Source of the DNA: Thamnaconus septentrionalis
Taxonomy: Eukaryota; Chordata; Actinopteri; Tetraodontiformes; Monacanthidae
Assembly (NCBI GenBank): GCA_009823395.1
Contig: CM020515.1
Coordinates: forward strand, 11,056,989-11,120,988
Reading direction: 5' to 3'
DNA: 64,000 nucleotides
Below, piece by piece: positions 23,214 through 35,634 of this stretch. Position numbers and translations under genes: made by a program. The notes under the pieces are model-generated. The model was not told the DNA's origin and made no database searches. It saw nothing but the letters and a program-made list of their open reading frames with translations. The number at the start of each line of letters is the position of its first letter. The stretch's first letter is position 1.

Positions 23214-24305
23214 TTTCGAGAGGCTGTTGCATTGTCTTCCAAAGTGCCTGCGCGGACTGATAATGCAAACGAAATCAAGCAGTGAATTCTGTTTTTTTCT
23301 TTTTTCGTGTCTTGTTTTGCGTCGCCAGCACTTTTTTTTTTCTGCGAGCCCCCAGTTTCCTGCGAGGAGCAGCAGGACGCCATTTGACGATCTTGTGGCA
23401 TATTTGGTCGGCGGTGAACGCGCTGGCGTGACTCAGAGTGAGACTTCATGGGTCTTTTTCTCCTCGCTTCCGTTCGTTGAATATTAAAAAAGAGAGCGGC
23501 AGAGACACCAGCAGCGCTGGTTTGCACCTGTGTCGCACGCTGTCAAGTTCAGGGACAAACACAGATTACACACCCGAGCCTCGGCAGCGTCATTGCCTCA
23601 TCTAATCTGGACATTTGTAGCGGGGGTTTCTATTCCGGCGCGGGTACTCGGAGTTAAAAGCAATTCAACTTTTGGACTCAAGACAAAAACATCAACTTCA
23701 AGCAGAACAACTCCCTTTCCTGTGCTTTACTGTTGCAAAAATAAGTCCTGACTCCTTTTTTCATTTCGAGAGTTGTTATTTGTTAAGAAAGTGTACATCG
23801 TGCACATTTTGTTTCTAAGGTGAAGTTTTTTTTTTTTAATTGTCATTATTTTACATTGGAAATGGAAATAAACCCTTCATTCATTCCTTCACTTCAAACT
23901 ATTTGTCTCTTAACAATTAATCTGGAGCGGAGGGGATGGAGGGCGATCTGCTTTTCGTTCTAAGAAACACAGGAAACACTGTGCAGGGCGAGAGATGCTT
24001 CTCATGCAAAGCGGCTGTGGAAGCCACAAGCCGCAGATCATCGACTGGCCTAAAAAAGAAAAACAATCTGTTGCACAACGAGACTCAGAATTCTGGCGGC
24101 GGCGGCGGCGACAGAGACGCGTCTAATGTCACATAGCACGAGGCAGAAGCCCGAGCTGATAGCGCAGGGTGGTCAAAGCTCCTGTAAACATTTGCCTGTA
24201 CCCTATGTGGCCCTCCTCTCCAGAGCGCACTATGGTGAGTAGAGTGCTCTCCCACTCTCCTCTTTCTCATGTAAATTGGTCTTTAATCTCCGCTGCTCTA
24301 ATAGA

Positions 24306-24318
24306 CAACCATGGCAAC
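24306..24318. promoter_or_regulatory. RFX X-box-like palindrome
   Basis: CAACCATGGCAAC, a near-perfect palindrome matching the RFX X-box (GTTGCCATGGYRAC type). It lies in unique, CNE-like sequence at 24160-24360. Binding is inferred. Confidence 0.4.
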
Positions 24319-25340
24319 AGTGGCAGGCCTAATGAGGCAGAGGTGCAGGTTAAAATCTAGCCGCATTCAAGCGCAACTCCACAGTTTAAAATGCACAAAC
24401 ACACACATGCGCGCCGCACACACGAACACTCGCGCCCAGTCCCGGCACAAACACACACCTAAATGCAAACAACGCATCAAGCCCAGTGCTGCAGAGAGGA
24501 ATTATTCCACCGATTGGCACTTTGTTTAAATAAATCCCCAACTGCTGCATCTCGCAAGATTTTGACATTAGGGCTTGTTGCATGTTGCACAAGAGATTGC
24601 AAGGCCAGAGGAAACTTCCAGGCGAAATGCAACACTGATGCAAGCCTTTTTTTATTTTACTTTTTTTTTAATGCGGGTCCTAGTTGGAGCGTCTGCAAAG
24701 ACAGCAAATTGCCAAGAAAACAACCCAACCCCACTGTGGCCGAGGTTTAAGAAAAAAACCCCAAACCAAAACAGCCAAAGACGTGTCTGTGTGTCTGCTC
24801 CGAGCTGCTCTCGAGGTGGAGCGTTGGGTTCAGGCCACGGATGACAGGCTGAGCTCATGATCTCAGCTTAATCAGCTAATCTGAAGGTCCTCCCACATCA
24901 CCTGATGACTCACTCGGTTCCCCTTGTGTAAGCAAAGCCATTACTGGGCGTGCTGATGGAGGCGCCGCGGCTGACCTCCAGCCGGCTTTGCAGCACGAAG
25001 CGCCATCCAGCCCGCCTTCCTCCGTATCAGCGTGAATAAAAATGCCATTTCTGCTGCCATTTCTTTGGCCCTGCAGGGCGGAGAGGCCAGCTCTCCCTGC
25101 CGCCGTCTGTCTGCAGGGCACCGCCGAAGGTCAGGGGGGATGTGCGCTCCCGGGACGGAGCCACGCTGCTAATTGCAGCGTTAAGCACAAGGGGATTAAA
25201 GCTTCTACGACCATCAAGAGCCTGGCAGTATGACAAACAAATATGGCAAATAGGCAGAGCAGACTTCTCTTCTCTCGTAAGGAACAGGCCTGTATTAAAA
25301 ATGATTATTTGACAACAACATATGAGAAGAAAAGCTTCAT

Positions 25341-26037
25341 TAGCTATGTTTACATGGACACAAATAATCGGAATAAAGGCCCAATCAGATTAAAAACACG
25401 TTATGTAAACACGTCAATCGGAACATTCTGATCAGATACGGTCTGTTCAGGAAGAAATTTCATTATTTTCATGATTCCAAATGGCGTCCACGTACACACC
25501 CATGGGGATCCTGTCTTCCTGGTTGGGGTAAAATGATCTCCACTGTCCATGTGCGCTACGTCAGCGTGATGCGTTTCCGCCTTTGCGGCAGCCAGTCGTT
25601 TTTCGGTGAGCAGAAAACATGGCGGGAGGAAAGCAAAACTGGTCTGTTGCTGAAACAACTGAACAGCAAAAGCAAAAGAATGCATTTAAAAACACGATGA
25701 ATGTCCATATTAAAAACAAAAAAAACAAACTACATTAACAGATAATGCGCTAGAGGGGAGGAAAATAAAATGTGAGGGTTACAAAGAGTGAACGAGCCGA
25801 GGACGTGCCGACGACGCGGCGTTAGTATACAACACAGGCGGAAGTACAGCTTCTTCTTCTGCTGCTACTTCCGGAAGATTAGACAACTCAACACATGCCC
25901 AAATGATTTATTCTGATTTAACGCTTGGCGCACGTATACGCACGTCACGGTCGGATCATTTTATTGTAAACAGTGGATTCGGAATTTACGATCAGCCAAG
26001 ATCGGATTGGAGAAATTTGCACATGTAAACGTAGCTA
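25341..26037. mobile_element. DNA transposon remnant with TAGCTATGTTTACATG ends
   Basis: About 697 bp. The left end TAGCTATGTTTACATG pairs with the right end CATGTAAACGTAGCTA (15 of 16). Inner subterminal sequences (AATCGGAATAAAGG; GATCGGATTGGAG) are also AT-rich and partly inverted. A short frame near 25618 starts MAGGKQNWSVAETTE, possibly a Myb/SANT-like relic as in Harbinger-type elements, but this is weak. The family is unassigned. Confidence 0.7.
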
Positions 26038-27223
26038 TTGTTCCATTGCTTTACGCTCCAAATACTGGGTCCAAAAACAGTGGTCTAAACAGACAGAGCT
26101 ACTTCGGTCAGCGTGTCTTAACCATAAAATCCATGCACCTGGAATAAAGAAGGTGCGGCCTGATGGCAGATGACAGACGGAAGTGTCCAAAAACAGCGCT
26201 GGGTTTGCTGACAAAAACAACATGCTGAAACCGGGATGCCTCACCACTGATGAGGATCGGAATAATGTCACAAAAATAGAAGGAGAGCGAAGACAGCTAA
26301 GCAGTGTTGAGGGTTGGCAAAATGCTCCGACTCTGCTCTCGGTGATTTACAGCCTCTATGAATCCATTAAGGCGACATGTGTCTCCAAATCATTCACACC
26401 CACAGACAAGACGTTCAGCGTGAGCCGCTTCCAAAACCTCAAACCCTGATACATGTTCTTAATGTGGGCAAGAACAACGACAATGTGTGTGTGTGTGTAG
26501 CCTTGAGAGCCAATAACAACAGTCAGCGGTCATCAGTGATGTTTTTAATTTAAAATTCCTGTTTGACTGGTTACGGGTGTAGCGATCGTCAGCCACACGG
26601 CATTCCTGAGTGACACACACACACACACACACACATGCACGCACGCACGCACGCACGCACACAGACGGCTTTCAAGTGTAATTTTGTAATGCCTGAGGCA
26701 TTTGCATTATATTTAACAGTTTTCAGATCACTGATCACGGCGCGTCATCTCCAGATGAGAGTCTGCATGTTTGGAGTCTTGCATCAGCTAAATTCGTCAA
26801 ACCTGCGTTGGTCAATGCAGGTCTGTTGACCTTCAAGGACTTGAAAATTAAAGGAGGAAAAAAAAGCTGCAGTAATTGCACTCCAACGTGAGCTTGTAGT
26901 CTAAAAAAACAGAAAACGCTGTTGACAAGAAGTAATAAACGGCCTCGGGAGAAATGATTTGAATATTCATGAATACAAATGTGAAAACGGTTCAACAATA
27001 TTTCAGTGTTTTTGTTTCTTCCTGCTCCATGATTAATGTGTTTTTGTTTTTGTTTTTAATGGACTGCACTCTTCAGCCTTTTCTCACCAGGGCCCACTGG
27101 CCCTAGAGTACTGACCTCCTCACAAGGAGCAGATGTTGACATGCTCACTGCAGCACCTCTCTGTGTAATTATCCCGTGTGTGGCGGCGGCACACTGCTGC
27201 CCCCTCACACAGGGCCACTGTTC

Positions 27224-27227
<4 letters not shown>

Positions 27228-27293
<66 letters not shown>
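27228..27293. repeat. (TGC)22 triplet repeat
   Basis: 66 bp of perfect TGC, (GCA) on the minus strand. It lies in non-coding sequence; frames across it give only poly-Gln, poly-Ala or poly-Leu. Confidence 0.97.
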
Positions 27294-27770
27294 GCCGGCA
27301 GTCTCATTAGTAATTAACAGTCGCACAGTCATGAAAACACAGTCTAGTGGGATTCACAGGAGGGGAGGGGGGTCATATGCATATCTCTATTTTTTTGGTT
27401 GTATTATTTTTTACCTACACTTAGTTTTGCGTGAACAGTTGTCATTTTGTGTGGCCATCTTAACAGGACGGGTGGTGTGTCGTCGCCACAGTTCAAAGCA
27501 GAGTGTCAACTGACAAACGCAACACTCACTCTGTCTCTTCGGCGCAATGTTATTTTTGCCCTGAGGCCCAACTCAATTAACACCCACTGTCAACTGGTAT
27601 GTCGTGTGTGTGTGTGTGTGTTTGTGTGTTGTGCTACGAGCCTGTGCACGTGCGCGTCAACGCAGAATTTGTCTGCTTTAGATAGATCAGCTTGTTTCTG
27701 AAAATTAATGTGAAATTGCAACAAAATAGTGCCTTTTGCCACAGTTTTGAGCGCGCGCACACACGCACAC

Positions 27771-27801
<31 letters not shown>

Positions 27802-29462
27802 AACTGCGAAGGGCAAAAAAAATTCAGTTGGACTCATCAGGGTTTTTCATCATTTCTCGCTCCCGGATCAATGGCTCTACGAGGGTTTATCCCAAGGTAA
27901 GTGCGAAAAACAATTGTGAATCGCTTTGAGTGTCTTTTTTGTGAACTGGCACGCGAACAGGAAATGAAAGGAACGCGCGCAGCAGAAAACCACACTGCCT
28001 TTGCCATAGAGCAGCTGCAGAGGAAATAAAAGACAAATGTCACTGCAAAAGCTGATCACTCCAAAGCAAATCGATGGCATTTGGACACATTGGAATGCTA
28101 CAGATCAGTTCTTCACTGCCGCCGCCCCCCCGTCCCCCCCGCCCCACTGCCTCTACCCCCTCCCCCGAAACAAGAAACAATAAACCTTTCTGCCAAGGCA
28201 ATAAAAAAAAGTACAGCCCATTCGTTTAATTTATTGCCCCCTGCTGTTCCCTCTGTGTGTGTGTGTGTGTGTGTGTGAGTGTGTGTGTGCGTGCGTGCTC
28301 ATGTGTGTGACAATGAAATATGAGTGGGTAATCATAGGCCAGGAATTCTTCCGGCAGTCCAGCAGCCAGGTCAGAATGCTGCGCGCAGGAATGCGGAACC
28401 TGCTAAGTCAAAACAACGGCGCGCACCGGAGTGAGCAGGAAGATGACGGAGGACGCGGGGGGCGGGTCCTGGAAGATAAGGGAAAGACAGGAGGAGGGTG
28501 AGAGGGGAGGAGTGTCCGAGTGAGTGGAGGAGGAGTGAGTGAGTGGACGAATGAAGCGGGGAGGATTTTTTTTTAATCACGCTGGAATGAAAATATCCCG
28601 AACCCTCCTTTTTATAGCGCCGTCCAAATCTGCGGAGGCTCCGGAGCGGCGCCACGGCTTTGCACACTTGTGGAAAACAAAAAAGGAAAAGAAAATCCCT
28701 CCCCAGTTGTTGTGTCGGAACACGCTTTTCAAGAAAACCCCCCCAAAAGCACGCATCGAGCTCGCATTGTTTCCCGACTATTTCCGAGGCTCCAAAATCC
28801 CAGCAGAAAGTGGGCGTGCGCGCGGATAATCGCTCCCGTCCGCCACCTTTCTCCCGCCTCCATCCATCGATCCAAATCCGCGCCAGTGAAGAAAACGCCG
28901 CGGAAGAAGATGCGTGAAAAGATGCGCGAGCCCCCCCGTAACACAATGCGACTGAGGGGTGCGGAAATCTCTCCTCCTTAATCCAGAAATCAGCGCCGTG
29001 GAAAGAGGGGGGATTTGGGGGCTGTCACCGCTAAGCTCCTTGTCCCCCCGGTGGAATTATTGGAGCGGCGGCGTGCAGGAGAAACAGGGAGGCAGGGAGG
29101 GGACGAGACGCCTGCAGCATTGTAAACAAGTTTTAGGGGAGCAAAAAAAACCCTGAAAATATTCCAGGAGCGTCGCAGGGGAAGAAAAAAAGAACTCCAT
29201 CTGTTCTCTGCATCTGGGTGCAGCTCCCGACTGCTGAGCCTCTGACGCATTTTGCAAGATAACGCTCATGCAGAAGGTGAAAGAGTGTCATTCTTTTTTT
29301 TTAATGGACACGTTGAGGCCTCGTGTTTTCCAGCTGGAGAGTGGCAGAGGCAGAGGGACGAGCGCAGGACTGAGCCACTGAACTTGTAATAACTCAAAGA
29401 ACTTACACGAAATAACGGCCGTGTTCCCGCATTGCGCGCTCCCCTTGAATGTCATTAACTCC

Positions 29463-29986
29463 TAAAGGTCCAGTGTGTCAAATTTGGCTTGATTTCTGAT
29501 TTTTATATTGGTAAAATCTTATCACACTGCCCATAAATACATTAATAAAAGTGTTTACTTGCAGTACAATAAAAGTAATTTGGTTTTCCTAACCTTAGAA
29601 CGATTCACAAACTGCGTTTCCATTACCCCTAGAATTGCAGTAATCAAAAAGAAAAATATAGCAACCATTCTTGACAGCAACAAAACGTAAACAAACAAAA
29701 GCAAACGCAATTCTTGGAAATCTTGCAGGACGAGATTTTACGAGAATTACGGCTTATGCGCTTCACACCATTCAATACAAACTCCCGCAAATCGCAATTC
29801 TACTTTGTCGAAATTTTAGAAATATCGCTTTTATTTTGCCAAAAACTGTAATGGAAACGCAGCTACATATCTAAGAATATAAATAGAAGACTCTTGCTCC
29901 TAGATTGCTGCCAGCGCGCTGCCAAAAAATATGAAATGCATTGTCAGGCAGGCTTCCTTAAAATTTTTTACACACTGCACCTTTAA
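29463..29986. mobile_element. MITE with AAAGGTNCAGTGTGT ends
   Basis: About 524 bp. The left end AAAGGTCCAGTGTGTC is repeated in inverted form at the right (complement AAAGGTGCAGTGTGTA). It has no coding capacity. A second element is nested inside it. This terminus is a common type in teleost genomes; the superfamily is not assigned. Confidence 0.75.
29612..29863. mobile_element. Inner MITE with CTGCGTTTCCATTAC ends
   Basis: 252 bp bounded by perfect 15-bp inverted repeats: CTGCGTTTCCATTAC at the left and GTAATGGAAACGCAG at the right. It lies wholly inside the 29463-29986 element, so it inserted later or is a mobile subunit of it. Confidence 0.8.
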
Positions 29987-32900
29987 ATCAGAACAATTTA
30001 ACAGATTTAAATGCAGAACCGTGTCTGTACATTAGCAGCTGTACAATTGCGTACAGAACATTGGTCGCTGAAACAGATCCTGTCTGACCCAGACACAGAC
30101 ACTGTGATTACATCTGCACAGCATCAGCCGGCCCTCTGAGCTGATGCGGCCTTCTGTCAAAGCGAGTTTCCCAGCGTTTCAATTTCATTAGTCTGCTCTC
30201 AGAAATATCAAGCGTTGGGCTAAGCGTGCAAGTTTGGAGGACGCGTCGCGAGGCTCGTGCGTGCGACTCTGAACCCTGCGCCGCTCGCTCAAGTCTTCGA
30301 GAAAACGGCGCAGCAGCCGAGCCGGGGGGAGTTGGAAATAGAGCTCCGGAGACTCGACACGCACGGGCCAATGCATTAGGCATGAGCTATGTTGGGTGGA
30401 GGTGTGGGGGGCAGGGGAGAGGGGAGCGAGTGGGTTGCGGCTCAGACTCTGTGCTATTCATAGACCCTGCCAATAACAGGTTGACTTCCCTGGGAAGGCA
30501 GGCAGAGAGGCGACAGACAAAGGGAGAGGGAGGGAGCAGCTGAATTCACCTGTGGCAAGAGACGGAAAGCAGCGGCTGAAGAGCAGAATGAAGACGGAGC
30601 CGCCCTCACAACTGCGGTGTGCCCTTCCGTACGATATCGTTTTATTTATTGAAAAGAAAGAACGAAAGAAAGCCGTCTCCGTCGGCCATGGACGCGTTAA
30701 TCCTCACGCCGCACAGGCAGCAAACAAAGCCACAAGAATTTCGCGATCGGGTTAAACAAGACAGTGGAGGAGACGTTGGGCCGAGGTGGCGTTGAAGAAA
30801 AGCCGAGTTCAGCCCTGCCTGAGCTGAGCTGAGCTGCGCTGCCACGCTCCAGCGGTTCCCTGTGAAGTGGGTCCTGCTTGGAGGGACCTTCTGAGGTCGC
30901 TGGAGCGTTTGATGAGGACGTCTCGCCTTACAGGTGTTCCAGGCTCGTCTTATCTGAGCGAAGGCCACGGGTTGGGAACAGGACTCACTGGAGGGCTTAA
31001 ACGTCCGGTTCAAGCCCTGGTTCAAGCTCAAGTTCAAGCTCAAGTTTACCTGCAATCTTCCCCTCAAATAACAAGCTCTTTAATTTCCTACCATACGAAG
31101 TCGATCGTCCCTAGCTCCTCAATGACTGAACCCCCTTGGGCATTAAAATTTTCCCTTTTTTTTTGTCCAGTTTCCAAGAGCGATAATCTATTTTGAAAAT
31201 AGAAAAAAAACATGTTTCATTAGAACGAGCTCTCGCTCTGAGCGTCTCGTTGGAATGTAGGCAGATTTAACGGCAGAGTGGAAAGGAGGTGGTGGTGGTG
31301 GTGGGCGGGGGGGGGGGCAACCTGAGAAGACAAGCTGCAGGACTTCAGGTAGCTGTGAAGTGAAGCCCGACTGAAGTGTGACCCCTCCACTTCCACCCAC
31401 CCCCACCCCCACCCCCACCCGGCTCATATCAGACCCCGAGGCCAGTTTAACAAGTGGGCTCTCTTTGTTGAGGCTCTTCTTCACCCTCCATTTCCTACCC
31501 CCCCGCCCCCCTCTACCGGCCCTCAGCCTGCCTTGACCCCCCCCTCCATCCCCCCTCGTCTGAGCTTCTGCCAGATTCCTGGCGAGGAGCAGGAATGCGC
31601 AAAGAAGAAGAAGAAGAAGAAGGGGTGCCGGTGGCAGTGGGGGGGGGGGTGCTCGCCACGCCCGCAATTAACATCTCATCGGCGGGACGCGCCCACACCT
31701 ACGCCGGGTGTTTAACGATGGCATATTCATGAAAACGCAAATATTTGCACGGGAAAAGGCCGTCTCCCGGCAACCGCCTCGGAGGAAAGAGGAGATAATT
31801 GAAAGGAGGAGGAGAAGCGGAGTGGGGAGTGGGGGCGATAACGGGTGAATAAAGTGAGGGGGGGAGAAAAAAAAGGCAGACTTTAAAGAGGCTGGCGGTG
31901 AGAGGAGTTTGCCGAGATGGGGAGTGTGTGTGGGAAGGGGGGGGGGGTTCTCCGTGGGCGAGAGCGGCGCACGCCGAGAGGGCGCCGATGAATCCTGCCG
32001 CATTAGCGGAAAGGTGGGGAAAGAGTGGATGCCGAGGCGGGTTGGGGGGAGAGTGTGTGGGGGGGGGAGGTGCAGGTGAGCTGAAAATAAAATAGGGAGG
32101 GTTGCGTGTTTTTTTTCCCTTTCCTCTCTGAGACGGCGGGGCGGAGAGAGAGGAGCAGGTGGATGGAGCGGTGAAGGGAGACGGCTGAGGCAACGCCGTA
32201 CCCTCTGTCACCGACACCCCCACCCCTCCCCACCCCACCACCACCACATACACCTCCACACCCCCCCAAGCTGGGAGCGCTGCGCACACACACACACACA
32301 CATAGCTGGCTCTGCCGGGTTGGGGGAGGGGCAGCGGCAGCAGCAGCAGCGCCGGGATGCGGCGAGACGGAGAGGGATGGTGATGGAGGGAGTGGAGGGG
32401 GGGGGGACGGGATGCTCGCGGGGGGGAGGGGGCGGAAATGTTAGAAGCAAAAATGAGAGAAAAGGGCGCCGGCTGCATGTTCCCAGGTCGACTCAGCATC
32501 ACACACACGCACACGCTTATTACACGCTTATTACTCCGATGTCGGGCAAAATTGTTGAATTCTCCTGCAGCAGAGAGGCAATTTGGGACATCAACACACG
32601 CATGCGCTCGCAGGTCCTGGCGCAAGACAGCTGGAGCCACCAAAACCTAAAAGCCTGGGGGGGGCTTCCCTCGGATGGATTTGAGACGTGGGCTTCACCA
32701 CCGCCGTTGTCTGCCAGAGAGCTGCTGGGAACCAGACGTCACGTCCATAACAGCCCCACTGCCTTATATGGCAATTTTCACCCTTCGCTTCTCCTCCTCC
32801 TCCCTCCCCATTTCAGTTTAGGGGTGGTGGTGGTGGTGGTGGGTGGGGGGGTTCTTTCAATTATCTGCGACAGCGACCAAATTAGGCGCCTCAAATTTTT

Positions 32901-33076
32901 TTTCAACGCGGCCTCTTTTTCTCGGCATCAGCCGGGTGAGGATGTGGTTTCTGTGACTCCTTGATAGCGAGCTGCGTCTTTTTTCGTTTGCGAGGCGAGA
33001 ATGAGGATTTTCTCTCCTGTCAAAGAGGGAAAGAAAAGGCCTCCCGTGCACCTTAGGCCGAGGCCGCGCACACAAA

Positions 33077-33165
33077 GCAGCAGCAGCAATAGCAACAGCA
33101 GCAGCAGCAGCAGCAATAACAGCAACAGCAGCAGCAGCAGCAGCAGCAGCAATAACAGCAGCAGT

Positions 33166-33196
<31 letters not shown>

Positions 33197-33199
33197 GCC
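33077..33199. repeat. Mixed CAG/CAA/AAC triplet array
   Basis: About 120 bp of AGC triplets interrupted by AAT and AAC. All frames are poly-Ser/Asn, poly-Leu or poly-Ala and are not genes. Confidence 0.93.
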
Positions 33200-33352
33200 A
33201 CAGGCCGTGATTGATCCACCCACAGCGGCTCTGAGGGCACACCAAGATTCTGCCCTCATTGATCGTTTTACAATCAATAGTAGCTGATTACCGACCGGAG
33301 AAACGAGCATGGGTGAGAGTGTGTTTGGAGGGGGTGCGGTTTGGGGTGTGTG

Positions 33353-33388
<36 letters not shown>

Positions 33389-33845
33389 AAAATAGTCTGC
33401 TCTTGTGCTGCTTTCTCACAAAACCAAAACCACAAATGAACCAAAAGGCAAAACAGATGCAAACAGTTCACACGCAGCGACGTGCTGAGATGACTTCAGC
33501 AGGCATCAGGAGCAGCAGCTCGTCCTGGATAGCTGCAAAGTGGAAACATGTCTTTGTTGGTAGTTGTTTTTATTTTCTTTTTAATCCAAGCACCGCCGAC
33601 GCAGCGAGCTTTTTATCTTTTAAAAATTCACGCGCGACATTCCGCCCAATCCAACTCTCTCCGTGATAAAAACCTAAGAACACCTGCGTGAGTTTTGAGT
33701 GCAGGAAGCCCCGTGTGGGGACGGCCAGTGGCATTTTTCCCCCGACTCCCGTTCCCTCCTTGGCGACGCTAAAAACTAGCCGCTATCTCCCGACGGGCTA
33801 CGTGAACAACCAAAGTCAAGAGTGGAAAAATCAACTGTGTGCCGC

Positions 33846-33846
<1 letters not shown>

Positions 33847-33910
<64 letters not shown>
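33847..33910. repeat. (GT)n microsatellite
   Basis: About 32 uninterrupted GT units. Confidence 0.96.
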
Positions 33911-33914
<4 letters not shown>

Positions 33915-33929
33915 GGCCTCTGTTCCATC

Positions 33930-34480
33930 TCCATGTATGGTGCTCCCGCATGGCTGCGGGCGAGGCGGGGGAGGTGGTGTAGGAGGGCGACCGGCGAGGC
34001 CTGGCTGCTCCTTTTTCGCGCGGCACAGGCTGCGCAGGCTGCGCTCGCCTCTTAATCCACTGAGCTGCTCAGGGGGAAGAGTGCTGACGGTGCCCTTTTC
34101 CACCCACTATCTCCTAATCCAGCTGGCTGCGGGTCTGGGGGAAATAATCCTGGATTAGGAACTCCTCCCCACGGAGAGTCCGTTGGGGGGCCCACCGTGG
34201 CGGGGGTCCCCCACCGTCGCAGTCAGCTGCGCCCGGGGCGCCGCGCCTTTTACGTCAGCCAATCCACTGACGAGGGGGGCGGAGGGGAAACGGCGCCCTC
34301 TGGTTTAGGATTGAATCTCATCAAACATTTCGCCGCGCGCATGCGATTCGCCCCGAGGGCGGCTGTGGCGCTTATTGGAAATGAATTTGAGTAAAAGAGG
34401 GATGAGGGCGGTTAGGCGCAACAATGTAGGGAGCATCTTTTGTCTTTGGTGGGGAGCGTCGCCGCGCGAGGCGCCACCCA
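33930..34480. promoter_or_regulatory. CpG-rich segment with CRE, CCAAT and NRF1-type motifs
   Basis: CpG-rich sequence in the middle of the gene-free interval. ACGTCA (34252-34257) overlaps closely with CCAAT (34259-34263), and GCGCGCATGCGA (34335-34346) fits the NRF1 consensus. This set is typical of TATA-less promoters. No coding exon is adjacent, so a non-coding transcript or an orphan CpG island is possible. Confidence 0.35.
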
Positions 34481-34669
34481 AACTCAAAGAGCCCCCCTCC
34501 CAAATCTGATTAAAAAAAAAAGATTATCAGTGAAACCTGCTGCAACACTTGTTGCGCTCAGTCATCCAAACAACAGCTTCCGGGTGGGATGGAGTAGCCA
34601 GGATGCAAACGTTTGGGCCGAACCAGTCAGCCGAGAGGTCACAAACGTTAAGCAGTGACGCCACAGCGG

Positions 34670-34924
34670 CACCCCTGAGATACTTGAACAGGTGGAGGAG
34701 TTCACGTATCTCAGGGTCTTGTTCACGAGTGAGGGATAGATGGAGGAACCCCAAGGGAACGCCTTGGGGTCCCGCCGGATGAGCTGGAGGAGGTGACTGG
34801 GCCAAGGAAGTGTGGACATCTCTGCTGAGACTGTTGCCCCCGCGACCCGACTCCGGATGAAGCGGCAGAAGATGGATGGATGGATGGATGGATGGATGGA
34901 TGGATGGATGGATGGATGGATGGA
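34670..34924 (+). mobile_element. Rex3/RTE-type LINE 3' fragment with GGAT tail
   Basis: The motif order is that of fish RTE (Rex3) elements: GTGGAGGAGTTCACGTATCT and GTCTTGTTCACGAGTGAGGG (from the reverse-transcriptase C-terminal coding end), then GCCTTGGGGTCCCGCCGGA, GCCCCCGCGACCCGACTCCG, and finally AAGATGGATGGATGG repeated. An internal deletion follows the GAGTGAGGG part. It is 5' truncated and dead. Confidence 0.85.
34871..34924. repeat. (GGAT)n tail array
   Basis: About 13 units of GATG forming the 3' tail of the RTE fragment. Confidence 0.95.
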
Positions 34925-35258
34925 GGGGTTCTGCAAAACTCTAGACTGACGAGTCGTAGCCTCTCCGAGGGAAATCTGAGGACTCGGCCGGAGCGGAGAT
35001 GTTATTACATCCCAAACGGGTGGTGGTGGTGGCGAGGGGGTGGGAATGGTTCAGTTTCTTCCGATTGATCTGTAAATGAGGTGAAATCAATGGCTGTCTG
35101 CCAAGCACACGCAATTAAACGGGAGTGAGCGATGCAGGCGGAGGCGGCGACGCGCTCACGCTATCAAACATCGACCCGGGTCTGGGTGGCCAGGGTGGGG
35201 TGGGGGGGTGGCCAGGACGCGGAGCGCTCGGTGCAGTCGATGTACTGCCGTGTCTGCG

Positions 35259-35268
35259 GTCACGTGAC
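35259..35268. promoter_or_regulatory. CLEAR/USF-type E-box GTCACGTGAC
   Basis: A perfect 10-bp palindrome, the TFEB/TFE3/USF high-affinity site, in GC-rich unique sequence. No promoter is assigned to it. Confidence 0.35.
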
Positions 35269-35634
35269 GCCGTCCCTCGGCGAGCTATGCACGGTTTGTT
35301 TACAGCGAGGCGGACTCCCCCTGGAGACGGCGGCTTGCGTCAGCCTCCTGTGTTGGGGGTGGGGGCAGGGGGGGTCGCTGACGCATTTGCTCCCTCAGCG
35401 ACAGTGTGGAAAAAAAAGAAAAGAGAAAATCGGTGTCATCTCTTGTAGAAATATGCACCCATGGGTCACTTTATTAGGTGCATCTTGCAAGAACTGGGCA
35501 CATATCAAGGTGCCATGCAGCTTCAGTGTTGCACTTGTGGTCTCCACAGGTGTTTTCTTCCCACAGCCATCACTGTTCAACAGTGGCGAGTTAAATTAAC
35601 AGAACACGCAAAGCCCTAGCACTTTAAATAGCAC

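Larger units (their letters stand above)
26038..34669. other. Gene-free interval, part C
   Basis: No gene supported. Contents: (CTG)22 at 27228-27293, (CA)n near 27765-27800, CpG-rich 28400-29000, nested MITEs 29463-29986, C- and G-rich tracts 31270-32450 giving spurious Pro-rich frames, CAG/CAA mixed array 33077-33199, (GT)n 33847-33910 and a CpG-rich promoter-like segment 33930-34480. Confidence 0.6.

Noticed and set aside
27056..27332. Poly-Gln/poly-Ala frames over the (TGC)22 as a polyglutamine gene
   Set aside because: No splice signals or conserved flanking residues; frames in both strands are equally open across the repeat.
31699..32643. 314-residue minus-strand open frame, Pro/Ser-rich
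   Set aside because: It comes from the opposite strand of G-rich and GGGGAG tracts, has no domain, no splice logic and no hydrophobic core. Several overlapping frames are open too, as expected for low-complexity DNA.
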